From positions 22,393 through 86,392 of the forward strand of contig NZ_QHLZ01000013.1 of NCBI RefSeq assembly GCF_003185915.1: a stretch of 64,000 nucleotides of DNA. Direction: 5' to 3'. Each line of letters begins with the position of its first letter. Positions within the stretch are counted from its first letter, which is position 1. Position numbers and translations under genes: made by a program. The notes beneath the pieces are model-generated. The model was not told where the DNA came from. It made no database searches and saw only the letters and a program-made list of their open reading frames with translations. Positions 17,266-26,957 of the stretch are shown piece by piece. The stretch is from Arthrobacter psychrochitiniphilus. GTDB taxonomy: Bacteria; Actinomycetota; Actinomycetes; Actinomycetales; Micrococcaceae.

Positions 17266-20200
17266 TCAGTGCGGGACGCTGAACACCACGTCAACGAAGT
17301 AGTTTGTAGCGTTCCAGGAATTCACGGGCATCGCGCCTCCGGAGCCGTACATGTACAGGCCGTTGCTGCCAGCGCTCACGCTCAACGGGCCCTGCGTAAA
17401 AGCAGTGGCGAAGAATGCGCCAGTTGAGGAATAGGCGCCGTTGGGGGCGTAGTAGGAAACCGTGTAGCTGCCTCCTGCCGTCAGGGACACCGGGGTAGCA
17501 AGAACAGCCGTTTGCCATCCCGAAGTTGTTTCATTGGTGAAGTTAGCCGTGGCCAGCCGGTTTCCAACCGAATCCCACAGGGACCCCGTGTGGGCCCCAT
17601 TATTGCCAATTCCCTTGAAGAAGCGGATGGCAGTAACGGAACCTGCCGTTGCGGGCGTAAAGCTAACGCCCAGTTCAATGGCCGAGCTGTCATCAGTATT
17701 GGACAAAACATCCGGCGTCAAGGATCCAAAAAGGCTGCTGCTGGTGCTGTTCGCGGCCACTGTCCTAAACGTCCAGCTCGTTGCGGCTAGCGCAGCGCCC
17801 TGAGCCGAAACAAGGTTATCCAAGGAAACCGTGATGGCGGAGTCCGGAGGCAAAGCGGCAGCAGGGGTGAAGTTGAGAGTCTTACCGGAATTACTGGCCG
17901 TCACAGTGCCCGCTACGGGACTTGTCCCGGCCAGTACAGTCACGGAGTAGCCGGCTGCTGGGGGGCTGGAGAACGTGGCGGAGAGGGCCGAGGTGACAGG
18001 CTGATCCAGCGCCCCAGAAACAGGCACTGTCGATAGTAGCTGCAGCGGCAAAATTGTGGCTACTGGTTCGAAGCTCACATCAACCAAGTAACTACTGGAG
18101 GAAGTCTTACCCGGGAAATCGGAGGTATAGGAGTACCGCCCCTGACCAGCAGAGACGTGGAGCGGGCCCACAGAGACATCGTTGCCGTAGCCGCCTGGAC
18201 TGGCGGAATAAGTGCCTACCGGGTTCGTGTAGGCGGCAATGTACTCTGCCCCGGCCGAGACAGGCACGGGGCTGGCCAAGGTCAGGGTCTGCCACCCGGC
18301 AGAGTTTTCTCCAGAAAAGGTGCCGCTGCCAAGAACTGCACCAGCGAGCGAGTACAGCGTGCCCTGATGAGTTCCGCTGTTGCCCGGTCCTTTGTAAAAC
18401 TTGATGGCGGTGATTTTGCCATTGGTGGAGGGGCTGAACCTTACGCCCAATGACAGGGGAGTTCCATCGGCAATGGAGAGCACGGCGGGTGTGGCACTGT
18501 CCTGATACAGGCTGCACGGGCACGCGCCTACTGCGGTGTCAGCATTGGCCGTGGTGATGGTCCACGAGGCACCCTCCGCAACATTCTCACCCGTGGTAGC
18601 CGTGGCGCTGAGCGTTGCTGTGTAGCTTGTGGCATTGGACAGCGCGGCCGACGGCGTGAAGGTGGCCCGGCGGGATCCGGGGTCGTAGCTGGTTGTCCCT
18701 GCAACGCTCACCCCCGCGGCAGTTTTGAGCGCGATGGCAACGGTATTCGCAGTGACAGCTTTTGAAAGCACCGTGCTGAGTGTTGTATCAACAGGCACGC
18801 TTCCCGCACCCGCAATGGGCTGCTGGTTTCCGGCGCTCAGTGGCGTAAATACAGGGTTGAACACCACATCGACAAGGTAGCTGCTAGAGGAGCTGTTGGT
18901 GGGGAAATCAGAGGTGTAGGAGAACCGCCCCTGCCCGGAGGGGACATGGAGAGGGCCACTATTAGAGTCATCGGCGTAGGCTCCCGGAGTTGCAGAGTAC
19001 GTGCCTTCAGGGTTCGTATAGGCGGCAATATATTCAGTTCCGGCCGTGACCGGAACGGGAGAGGCAAAGGTGGCGCTCTGCCAGCCGGTAGTGCTTTCGG
19101 CAGTAAACGTGACGGTGGCCAACACGGCGCCGTTGCTGCCGTATAAGGTGCCGGTGTGCGTGCCGGTGTTACCTGGGCCCTTGTAGAACTTAATCCCATC
19201 GATGGTTCCCTTGGCTGTGGGGCTGAACTTCACACCCAGCGCCAAGGGAACACCATCGGCGATGGCGAGCACGGCGGGTGTGCTGCTGTCTTGATACATG
19301 CTGCAGGGGCAGTTGCCAGCCGTAGCATCCGGGAGCACCGTTTTGAACTGCCATGTCTTTCCCACTGACACGGGCATGCCATTGCTGCTGGCTGAGATGG
19401 TGGCTGTGTAGCTGGCGTTTTGTGCCAGTGCCGTGGCCGGTGTGAACAACGCAATGCGCGTTGCCGGGTTGTAGCCCGTAGTTCCAGTAACGCTGGCACC
19501 GGCCGAGGTTTTCAGCGAGATGTTGACGGACGCTGCATTGACATCCTTGGACAGTACAGCACTGACCGCCGTGGTGACGGGCACGCTGGATGCGCCATTG
19601 GCGGGTTGCTGTGCGGTGGCTGACAAAGGAGAGTTGTCGGTGCTTTCAAAGACGGCGTCCACAAAGTAGTTGCTGCCTTCGTAGCTGTCGGTGGGGAACT
19701 CTCCGGAGGTGTTGTACACCCCCGCAGCCGGTGAGCCGAAGCCACCTGCAATACTGAGCGGGGCTGCCGTGGTGCCTCTGTAGTCCCAGAAACCGCTCTG
19801 GTAGGAGTAGCGGCCCTTCGGGGCAAGGTAGGAGACAACGTAGCTTTGCCCGGCGAGTACCTGGACCGGGGATACGAAGGTGGCACGTTGCCAGCCACTG
19901 CCACTTTCAGCGGTGAAGGTGGCCGTGGCCAACTGGGCCCCTGAGCTACTCCAAAGATAGCCGGTGTGAGTTCCCGTGTTAGCTTCACTCTTATAAAAGC
20001 GCACCCCGGAAATGAAGCCATTCTGGTTGGGTGTGACGCGCATCCCCAACATCAGCGAACCGTTGTCCCCGGAGTCCACTGTGGCGGGAACCGTTTGGCC
20101 CAGAGCGCTATAAGGACCGCCCACCTGGAGGTTTATCTGGGTGGGTGTGCCTGGATAGTTGGCGCTGTCATCGATGGCCCGTGCCATCAGTGCCACTGTG

Positions 20201-22017
20201 CCCACTCCGTGTTGGATGTAGCTGTAGCTCCAGTTGGTGGTCCCCGTTGCCGGATGCCAGCTGATTCCGCCGTCGCTTGAAAGTTCGACGCCGGCCACCA
20301 CCCCGCCGGTGTCACTGGCGGTTCCGGTGACGGTGACCTTGGCACCGTTGGCGATGGCGGTCCCGTTAGTTGGAGAAGTGATCACGGCTACGGCCGGTGT
20401 TGTATCGGTGCTCTTGCTGGCGGCGTTCAAGGCGGGGTCTCTGGTTGCCGGTTGCGCCCCCATATCGGCCAATAAGTTTAGTTGTGCCTGACGCATCCGG
20501 ACATCGGCACGTGCCCCGTCGCCGTCGTGCGTTGCATCCAAACCCCACGACCACTGAACGGACCCCGCGGAGAAGATCAATGCCCCAGCAGAGTTCTTGT
20601 ACAAGGTGATGTTGTGTGTGGTGGTTCCGGGCTGCACCAGATTGCCGTAGTCCATGAGGTATTGGGGTGTTGGCCCCACAGTGGTGGACAGGCGGATCAA
20701 TCCTTGGGGCCGGAAACCATTATCAATGTCCTCATTGGATTCATAACCTACGGTGTGGGGAGCCAAGGCGGCCTGGGTTCCGGGGGCCAGTTGGGTCAAT
20801 GAGGTGTTGCGCCACAAGCGGGTCTTGCCTTCCGCTGCGGAGACAGTGACCGGAAGGTCAGTGTAGTTGGACATGTAGATGGTGCCGCTGAGCGCATTTT
20901 CTGGGATGCCGCCGCCATTGGCGGGTGAGGCAAAGCGGGGGTCACGCCACGTTCCCGTCCACTGATTGCTCGGATCTATTTTGCTGTTGGACCAGGTCTC
21001 CTTATAGGAAGTGATAGTGCGGTAGTTGCTGTTGTCCGTGGTGGACGGCTCGTAGCGCGTGCGCCAGTAGTCATCATTGCCGGAGAGGAATTGGAGGTTG
21101 AGACCAGCGTTGGCGGCTGCCTCAATGTTGCTGCGCTGGGCACCTGACCAGTATTCGTCATGGCCTACCGATAAGAACACCTTGTGGTTGCTCAGGAGCG
21201 AGCCGTACCTGTCAGTGTCCACACCGGATTGGTAGGCAACGTCATAGCCGTTTTGTTCTAAGTAACGCACCATGGCATATTCGCTGGCGAAGTAGAAGTC
21301 ACGTCCGTCAACGTCACCTCGTGTCACCACAGGACGGTTGTAGCTGATTTTGAAGGCCCGCCCTATGTCAGCACCTTGGTAAAAATCCGCGCCTCCGTAG
21401 GTGTTGTAGGCCTGCCAGGTGGGGTCTGAGGTCTGGAAAACAACGTCGGCATGGCTGGCATCATTGCGCACCACAAAAACTATGTGACTCCTGCCGCCAT
21501 CATCCTTGCGGGTCAGCAGGGCCACATAGACACCGGAGACTGCCGTGCTGGGGACGTTCCAGGTTGCGGACAAGCCCCACGTGCCACAGTCATAAAGCTG
21601 GGTGCTGACATCGCTGAGGCACTGTGGCTGAATCTGCGGAAGCGGAGCAGAGGGGATGATCGAGTCAATCTTTCGGGCACCGAGCCCGCCGTAGAATCCC
21701 GTGCGGTAGATGTCGATGGAGTAGGCCTTGGCATCAGTTTTGATTTTGAACCCAATGCTGGAACCAACATTGACGCTGATGTCAGTGGAGAATCCCTGAA
21801 TGGAGTCATCGCCCGCCCCGTTAATGTCCCAAACTTGCGGATCTGTGCCTGGTTTGGAGTTTTCACAGGAGATCAGGTTGCTGCCGGGCCCGCAGGACTC
21901 GGCAGCTGATGCAGCAGCCACAACACCGCTCACCAAACCGCTGAACGCTAGAGCCGTGGCAGCAATTATTGCCAGTACGTGGCGGTGTCTAAGACCGGTG
22001 ACTGCACGTAGTTTCAA
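17266..22017 (-). CDS. Giant secreted N,N-dimethylformamidase-like protein with Ig-like and four DUF4082 modules
   Basis: I place the start at TTG 22017 (MKLRAVTG...; GGAGATAGG upstream), giving 1583 aa with a signal peptide cleaved near ASAAES (about residue 38). Residues about 43-525 resemble the large-subunit domain of N,N-dimethylformamidase (YRTGFYGGLGARKI, NTYGG, FLSVGHDEYWSG, WSWGLD). Then come an Ig-like domain (about 540-625) and four DUF4082 modules (about 635-789, 902-1055, 1165-1315, 1432-1583; e.g. SLGVRFSPSTNGKITAIKFY), separated by three Big_5-type domains. The repeats suggest a long extracellular stalk or carbohydrate-binding array. Similar architectures are widespread in actinobacteria, but the reaction of this branch is not established; formamide hydrolysis should not be assumed. 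There is no anchor motif at the C-terminus. Confidence 0.85.
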   Translation of the reverse strand: MKLRAVTGLRHRHVLAIIAATALAFSGLVSGVVAAASAAESCGPGSNLISCENSKPGTDPQVWDINGAGDDSIQGFSTDISVNVGSSIGFKIKTDAKAYSIDIYRTGFYGGLGARKIDSIIPSAPLPQIQPQCLSDVSTQLYDCGTWGLSATWNVPSTAVSGVYVALLTRKDDGGRSHIVFVVRNDASHADVVFQTSDPTWQAYNTYGGADFYQGADIGRAFKISYNRPVVTRGDVDGRDFYFASEYAMVRYLEQNGYDVAYQSGVDTDRYGSLLSNHKVFLSVGHDEYWSGAQRSNIEAAANAGLNLQFLSGNDDYWRTRYEPSTTDNSNYRTITSYKETWSNSKIDPSNQWTGTWRDPRFASPANGGGIPENALSGTIYMSNYTDLPVTVSAAEGKTRLWRNTSLTQLAPGTQAALAPHTVGYESNEDIDNGFRPQGLIRLSTTVGPTPQYLMDYGNLVQPGTTTHNITLYKNSAGALIFSAGSVQWSWGLDATHDGDGARADVRMRQAQLNLLADMGAQPATRDPALNAASKSTDTTPAVAVITSPTNGTAIANGAKVTVTGTASDTGGVVAGVELSSDGGISWHPATGTTNWSYSYIQHGVGTVALMARAIDDSANYPGTPTQINLQVGGPYSALGQTVPATVDSGDNGSLMLGMRVTPNQNGFISGVRFYKSEANTGTHTGYLWSSSGAQLATATFTAESGSGWQRATFVSPVQVLAGQSYVVSYLAPKGRYSYQSGFWDYRGTTAAPLSIAGGFGSPAAGVYNTSGEFPTDSYEGSNYFVDAVFESTDNSPLSATAQQPANGASSVPVTTAVSAVLSKDVNAASVNISLKTSAGASVTGTTGYNPATRIALFTPATALAQNASYTATISASSNGMPVSVGKTWQFKTVLPDATAGNCPCSMYQDSSTPAVLAIADGVPLALGVKFSPTAKGTIDGIKFYKGPGNTGTHTGTLYGSNGAVLATVTFTAESTTGWQSATFASPVPVTAGTEYIAAYTNPEGTYSATPGAYADDSNSGPLHVPSGQGRFSYTSDFPTNSSSSSYLVDVVFNPVFTPLSAGNQQPIAGAGSVPVDTTLSTVLSKAVTANTVAIALKTAAGVSVAGTTSYDPGSRRATFTPSAALSNATSYTATLSATATTGENVAEGASWTITTANADTAVGACPCSLYQDSATPAVLSIADGTPLSLGVRFSPSTNGKITAIKFYKGPGNSGTHQGTLYSLAGAVLGSGTFSGENSAGWQTLTLASPVPVSAGAEYIAAYTNPVGTYSASPGGYGNDVSVGPLHVSAGQGRYSYTSDFPGKTSSSSYLVDVSFEPVATILPLQLLSTVPVSGALDQPVTSALSATFSSPPAAGYSVTVLAGTSPVAGTVTASNSGKTLNFTPAAALPPDSAITVSLDNLVSAQGAALAATSWTFRTVAANSTSSSLFGSLTPDVLSNTDDSSAIELGVSFTPATAGSVTAIRFFKGIGNNGAHTGSLWDSVGNRLATANFTNETTSGWQTAVLATPVSLTAGGSYTVSYYAPNGAYSSTGAFFATAFTQGPLSVSAGSNGLYMYGSGGAMPVNSWNATNYFVDVVFSVPH
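18060..19320 (-). repeat. Intragenic duplication: DUF4082 modules 2 and 3 with adjoining Big_5 domains
   Basis: The DNA at about 18060-18530 and 18850-19320 is closely similar, e.g. the cores AGGAGTACCGCCCCTG and AGGAGAACCGCCCCTG and the shared CTGATACA...CTGCA/CACGGGCA ends. These encode two near-copies of the DUF4082 plus Big_5 unit. This indicates recent tandem duplication inside the large secreted-protein gene. The outer modules (1 and 4) are more divergent. Confidence 0.7.
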
Positions 22018-22231
22018 GTTCGGACACCTATCTCCAGCGGCATGCCCGCCACACAGGCAGGCATGAAATAAAGTCCCGCCACCGAAGTGATGGCGAAAAC
22101 CTCTTTCACCTGTGACGATAGGGTGCACACGTTGGGCTAATCAAGAGATAAGGCCACAAACAAGTGGTGTGGACGCAAAAGCAAGTAGTTGTTAGCGAAA
22201 AATATGCGTCATTATTACAGAGTCCGCATCA

Positions 22232-23260
22232 TTACAGAGCTCGGTAGTGCTCTGCCAATCGGCTCAGTCCCTCGTCTAAGGACACCGCCGGAGTCCAGTC
22301 CAGCACGGCCTGCGTGTTCCGTTGATCAAACCAGTGGGCTGTGGAGAGTTGTTCGGCCAGGAAGCGGGTCATGGGCGGTTCGTCGTGCACCCATCCACGC
22401 GCCCCTGCAACAGTCCAGGCCTTTTCAATGACCGAGCCTGCGCCGCGGGCTAACCAGCCAGGTATGGAATAGCCAGGAGCGGGCACGCCGGCAGCCGCGC
22501 AGATCCCGGCAATGAGTTCACCTACAGGGCGGGGTTCGCCATTGGTGACCACCAGAGCCTGACCGTGAGCCTGATCCATCCGTTCAAGTCCGCGCACTAT
22601 GGCCTCGGCGGCGTTGTCCACATAGGTGGTGTCGATGAGTGCGCGCCCGCCGTCCAAGAGCGGCAAGCGGCCTGTCCGCGCACGTTCCACCACGCGTTCC
22701 ACCAGCTGAGTATCACCTGGACCCCAGACAACGTGGGGACGGATGGCCGTGACCCGAAATGCCGGGGAGTTCTGCGCCAGGGCAATTTCCTCAGCCGCAG
22801 CTTTGGACCGGGCGTAGTGACCGCGGGCCAAAGCCGGGTTAGCTGCCCCCGCGGTGGCGCCCACAATGGAACTGCCAAAGTGTGCCACTGAGGGGGAGGA
22901 GACAAACACAAAATCCCGCACACCCTCATGCTGTGCTGCTCTCAGCAGCTGGCGTGTGCCAACAATGTTGGTGGCGAGAAACTCATTCCACTCTCCGGTA
23001 AAGGAGACCTTGGCCGCCAAATGTACTACGGCGTCCATCCCCGCTACGGCGCGTGCCGCAACATCGGGGTCAGCAATGGAGCCCTGAATCGATTCCCACG
23101 GGGCTTGGACGGCCCGGCGTTGCAAGCTTCGGACAAGGTATCCACGCTCATGCAGGAGTTGGGCCACAGCCCGCCCCAGCATTCCACTGGTGCCTGTGAC
23201 GAGCACCTTGCGCTGTGGAGAACTCCCCACATTGTGCGCCGGGGCAGCATCACCGATCAC
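22232..23260 (-). CDS. oleD: 2-alkyl-3-oxoalkanoate reductase (OleD)
   Basis: OleD reduces the beta-keto acid made by OleA to a 2-alkyl-3-hydroxyalkanoic acid with NADPH, in the head-to-head olefin pathway. The extended SDR fold is clear: VLVTGTSGMLGRAVA (about 19-33), VVHLAAKVSF, FVFVSSPSVAHFG and the catalytic YARSKAAAEE (Tyr/Lys). The RPHVVWGPGD motif of 3-beta-HSD-type reductases follows. The GTG start overlaps the stop of oleBC by four bases (GTGA), so it is the third cistron of oleA-oleBC-oleD. At 342 aa it is full length. Assignment rests on family plus context. Confidence 0.9.
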   Translation of the reverse strand: MIGDAAPAHNVGSSPQRKVLVTGTSGMLGRAVAQLLHERGYLVRSLQRRAVQAPWESIQGSIADPDVAARAVAGMDAVVHLAAKVSFTGEWNEFLATNIVGTRQLLRAAQHEGVRDFVFVSSPSVAHFGSSIVGATAGAANPALARGHYARSKAAAEEIALAQNSPAFRVTAIRPHVVWGPGDTQLVERVVERARTGRLPLLDGGRALIDTTYVDNAAEAIVRGLERMDQAHGQALVVTNGEPRPVGELIAGICAAAGVPAPGYSIPGWLARGAGSVIEKAWTVAGARGWVHDEPPMTRFLAEQLSTAHWFDQRNTQAVLDWTPAVSLDEGLSRLAEHYRAL

Positions 23261-25929
23261 GGCTGGCCGGCTTTTTGCCCTGCCAGCAACCGTGCGGCCC
23301 AGCGTGAGAGCTTCGCCCTGTCGATCTTGGAGTTGTGCCGCACATCTGTGGGCATGGCGTCAATGGTGATCACGGCAGCCAACGGAAGTCCCACGGACAA
23401 CGCCGCAGCACGCACTGCCGCCGCGAGCGGGGCAGCTGCCAACCCTGGACGCTTGATGGCGGGAGCAGTTTCTACGATCGCCACGGCAGCCTGAGTCCCC
23501 ATGGGTCCAACGCCAACAACGGCAGCACGGGCAACTCCGGGCACTTGTTCCACCGCCTGCTCGCACGCCACAGGTGTTTTGACGCCGGTGGGGGTTGTGA
23601 GAATGTGCTCCATCCGGCCCTCAACCCACAGCCGGCCCTGCGCATCCAGATGCCCAACATCGCCTGTGCGGTGCCAGCCAGGAATGGAGGTGCTGTGAGT
23701 TTGCGTGATCCACAGGCGGTCGTAGCGTTCCTTGACGTGCGGAGCACGCACCAAAATCTCCCCGGTGACTTCGGCGGCGGTGGTGGGCGAAAGGTCAAGC
23801 CCTTGCGCCAGCACGGGCGCTATGGCAATGGCGGCGCCGCTGACAGGGGTTCCAACACACACACCATTGCCCGCCCCGGCCGCAAGAATGCCCGGTAAGT
23901 CAATATCGGTGACAGGCAGCGCTTCCGTCATGCCGTAGGGAGTGTGCAGAGCCGCATTGGTGGTCAGCTCCTGCACCTGGGTGAGTAGCCGTTGACCCAG
24001 GGGTGCACCTGCCGAGAGGAGAAGTTCGACGCCGGCCAGCACCTTCCGCAGGGCAGGCGTGAGTTCCGCAGCAGTGGCCACCACGTTCACAAGCGCGGCG
24101 GGGGAAGCGAACACCACTGTTGCATCAATGGCAGCGGCAGCTTCGGCCAAGGCTTTGGCGGTCAAGGTGCGCGGGGCGGTGACATCCATGTCGGGAGTGA
24201 CAGTGGTGGCGCCCAAGGCCGGGCCAAGCAGGGCAAAGGGGGCAAAACCGGCTACCAGTGACGTGCCCGCTTCAAGCCGGTAGGTGGCTTTAAGGGTGTC
24301 GCGCATGGCGGCCAGCCGGCGGTGTGTGTACACAACACCCTTGGCCGGTCCGGTGGAACCGGAGGTGAACAGCACTGCTGCATCGGCATCCGGTGCGGGG
24401 GTGCTAAAGGTGCTCGCATACCCGGCCAACCGGGTCACGCGACCATTGGCCAGTAACTGCGGAACCGTGCCGGCAACCTTAAAGAGGGCTTTCTTGGCTG
24501 TTGCTGTGGCAGGTGGGAAATCTTCAGCGGCAATCCTAATGCCGGGCCAGTTGTACAGACGGGCACCAGCCAAAGCACGTTCAATCCCAATCAGGAAGTC
24601 AGGCCCGGCACCCTTGATGGCGCGGCTGAGCCCCTTGGTGCCCAGCCCCGGGTCGGCCACCACAATGACGGCGCCCAGACGCAGGCAGGCGTAGATCAAG
24701 GTAGTTAGATTGATGCCCGGCGGCACCAGCAAACTGACCCTGTCTCCGGCCTTGACACCGAGTTCACGCAGTCCTGCCGCGAGATCGTCCACATCGCAGG
24801 AGAGCTGCGCCCAGCTCAGCGAACGTGTTCCGCCGTCGGTCAACATATCCACCACCGCGGTGCTGGTATCGGCAGTGCGGGCATCGAGCTCGGCCAGCAT
24901 AGGGACATACTCCGTGTTCGTGCTGTCCTTGGTGGTGGCTTGCTCAAGGGATGCGGCTTGATCAGATGTCGGGAAACGCTGCGCCAGCCAGGTGAATGTT
25001 GGTGCCGCTATGTCACGATCTTCCTGGACCAGGTGGCTGGCACCTTCAAAACGGTGCACATCGGCGTGGGGCAGGCGCGTGATCAGATCTCGCAGGTATC
25101 GATCTGAGAAGACCGGGTCCTTGGGGCCCCACATCATCAGGGCAGGCACGCCAAGGGAACGGATATCAGAGGACACAGCATCCAGTGCAGCCCAGGACGG
25201 GTGCTCTGGCGTTGCCGGAATATCGGCCACAAAATTACCTACCCCGGCACGCCGGGCCACGGAGCGGTACGGGGCCATGAATGCTGCGCGGACCTCCGTG
25301 CTCAGGGTGGGCGCAGCGAGTCCGTGCGTGACACGCAAAAAGGCGGAAGTGGTGCTGGTGCCCCACTGGTGGACGGCGGGGTGTAGGGCAAGTTTTAGAG
25401 CTGGCGGAAGGGTGAAACCTGCCGGGTGCACGGCCGTGTTGGTCAGTACCACGGCGGCCAGCTGGTCCTTGTGCCGGGTGGCCCAGCCCAGGGAAATGAT
25501 GCCGCCCCAGTCGTGTCCCACACTCACCACAGGCCCGGTAAGGCCCAGTGCGGCGGTGAAGTCAGAGAGGTCGTTGATGCGGTCCTCGAGGCGGCGGAAG
25601 GTGCCCGTGCGCTCGGAGAATCCCATATCCAGCTGGTCTACGGCGATGACGCGCCACGGGCCGCCAGCGGCAAGAGTTTCGGGGGAGGTAGCCCCGGCCA
25701 GGAGGGTGCGCCACAGATAAGACCACGTGGGATTGCCGTGCACGCACAGCAGGGTGCCTCGAGGGGCCTTGCCGGTGGCCAGCACGTCGGACTCATTGTC
25801 CAGGTAGTGCCATTGCCTGCTGGTGCCTACAGGATCAACGGCGGACGTGGACGGGACCGTGAGTACCTGCTGCCACGCTGGAGAGACACCGGGCCATGGT
25901 TGGGACACGGCCGTGTGCTCGGAAGTCAC
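23257..25929 (-). CDS. oleBC: OleBC fusion: beta-lactone decarboxylase (OleB) and beta-lactone synthetase (OleC)
   Basis: The N-terminal about 330 residues are an alpha/beta hydrolase of the haloalkane-dehalogenase type: LLCVHGNPTWSYLW, then GHDWGG with nucleophile Asp140 and FEGASHLVQED with the His. This is OleB, which decarboxylates beta-lactones to cis-olefins. Residues about 340-890 are an acyl-adenylate-forming enzyme with the P-loop LFTSGSTGPAKGVV and the HRTGDVGHLDAQGR hinge. This is OleC, which activates and cyclises the beta-hydroxy acid. The fused gene is known from Micrococcus-type actinobacteria. The frame is open much further upstream, but that part overlaps oleA. I use GTG 25929, 2 nt after the oleA stop; GTG 25938 is the alternative. 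The oleD start overlaps its stop. Confidence 0.93.
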   Translation of the reverse strand: MTSEHTAVSQPWPGVSPAWQQVLTVPSTSAVDPVGTSRQWHYLDNESDVLATGKAPRGTLLCVHGNPTWSYLWRTLLAGATSPETLAAGGPWRVIAVDQLDMGFSERTGTFRRLEDRINDLSDFTAALGLTGPVVSVGHDWGGIISLGWATRHKDQLAAVVLTNTAVHPAGFTLPPALKLALHPAVHQWGTSTTSAFLRVTHGLAAPTLSTEVRAAFMAPYRSVARRAGVGNFVADIPATPEHPSWAALDAVSSDIRSLGVPALMMWGPKDPVFSDRYLRDLITRLPHADVHRFEGASHLVQEDRDIAAPTFTWLAQRFPTSDQAASLEQATTKDSTNTEYVPMLAELDARTADTSTAVVDMLTDGGTRSLSWAQLSCDVDDLAAGLRELGVKAGDRVSLLVPPGINLTTLIYACLRLGAVIVVADPGLGTKGLSRAIKGAGPDFLIGIERALAGARLYNWPGIRIAAEDFPPATATAKKALFKVAGTVPQLLANGRVTRLAGYASTFSTPAPDADAAVLFTSGSTGPAKGVVYTHRRLAAMRDTLKATYRLEAGTSLVAGFAPFALLGPALGATTVTPDMDVTAPRTLTAKALAEAAAAIDATVVFASPAALVNVVATAAELTPALRKVLAGVELLLSAGAPLGQRLLTQVQELTTNAALHTPYGMTEALPVTDIDLPGILAAGAGNGVCVGTPVSGAAIAIAPVLAQGLDLSPTTAAEVTGEILVRAPHVKERYDRLWITQTHSTSIPGWHRTGDVGHLDAQGRLWVEGRMEHILTTPTGVKTPVACEQAVEQVPGVARAAVVGVGPMGTQAAVAIVETAPAIKRPGLAAAPLAAAVRAAALSVGLPLAAVITIDAMPTDVRHNSKIDRAKLSRWAARLLAGQKAGQP

Positions 25930-25931
25930 TG

Positions 25932-26957
25932 CTACCACGCAATTTCCATCATGGCGGTGTTCAAGCCTGAGCCCACACCCATGCACAGGACCCGATCGCC
26001 ACGGTTCAGGCTCTGGGATTCCTGCGCCAAGGTCATGGGCAGCGAGGCTGGGCCCACATTGCCCCATTTGGGGAATGTGATGGGCACCCGCCCCTTGACC
26101 AGATTCACGGCCTTGATGATGGCGTTGGTGTAAGAGTTGGAGACCTGGTGGGTGACGTAGCGGTCCATGGAGCGCCAGTCCCAGCCGTCGGTGTGGGCCT
26201 CATGCCAGGCATCAGTGACCAGTTCCAGACCATTGTCCAGCAGTCCTTTGGTGTCTGTGAACATGCCGTCAGGCCCGCCCACACACAGCTGGTGGTGCTG
26301 CGTGCCGGCACGGGAGACGCCGCCCACTATGCGGTGACCTTCGGGATGCAGATCTGCCGGGCCAATAACGGCAGCGGCCGCGCCGGAACCCAGCGTCAAG
26401 GTGGCGAATTCTTTGAGATAGTCCTCACGGGTGGAGGTTTCCGCGTTCAGACGGTTGAAGGTATTTTCCTGCGTGGCCTGGGCGTCCTCGCCCGCCACCA
26501 CCAAGGCGTACTTGATCTGGCCGGAGTCGATCATGTTCGCAGCCAAGGTCATTCCGTTGACGAAGCCCAGGCAGGCGTTGGCCACGTCAAAGTTCATGGC
26601 CGAGGAGGGTAGCCCCAAACCGTTGTGCACCTTCACGGCAACGGAGGGTTCAAGATTGCGTCGAGTGACGGAGGTATTGATCAGCAGGCCCACCTGGCCC
26701 GGTTCAATCCCGGCCTCGGCCAGCGCCTTGGCACCAGCCTCAATGGCGGCGTCGTCAAAGTCTGTGCCCGGGGCCCACCAGCGGCGTTCCTCCACACCGG
26801 CCACACGCTCCAAGAGCCGTTTGGAGAGGCGCAGACGTTTCAGGCTCGGGGCTAGACGGGCGTCGAAGTCACTGGATTTGACAACAATCGGAGCCTCAAT
26901 GCTGGAAACAGCAAGCAAGGCGGTGTTGTGGTGACGAAACGTAGCGTTGCCGATCAA
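25932..26957 (-). CDS. oleA: Acyl-CoA head-to-head condensing thiolase OleA
   Basis: OleA joins two fatty acyl-CoAs by non-decarboxylative Claisen condensation to a 2-alkyl-3-ketoacyl product, the first step to long-chain olefins. The 341-aa protein is a thiolase-fold KAS III relative. It starts with GNATFRHHNTALL, typical of OleA rather than FabH. The active-site Cys129 lies in DVANACLGFVNGM. Glu103 in NLEPS matches the glutamate that distinguishes OleA (Glu117 in the Xanthomonas enzyme) from other KAS III proteins. The TTG start has AAGG 8 nt upstream. It leads oleA-oleBC-oleD and is divergent from smc. Confidence 0.94.
   Translation of the reverse strand: MIGNATFRHHNTALLAVSSIEAPIVVKSSDFDARLAPSLKRLRLSKRLLERVAGVEERRWWAPGTDFDDAAIEAGAKALAEAGIEPGQVGLLINTSVTRRNLEPSVAVKVHNGLGLPSSAMNFDVANACLGFVNGMTLAANMIDSGQIKYALVVAGEDAQATQENTFNRLNAETSTREDYLKEFATLTLGSGAAAAVIGPADLHPEGHRIVGGVSRAGTQHHQLCVGGPDGMFTDTKGLLDNGLELVTDAWHEAHTDGWDWRSMDRYVTHQVSNSYTNAIIKAVNLVKGRVPITFPKWGNVGPASLPMTLAQESQSLNRGDRVLCMGVGSGLNTAMMEIAW

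Noticed and set aside
22207..22253. Direct repeats (CATTACAGAG) and an AGAGC/GCTCT hairpin at the end of oleD as a mobile-element scar
   Set aside because: The repeats are short and partly coding, with no transposase or target-site duplication.
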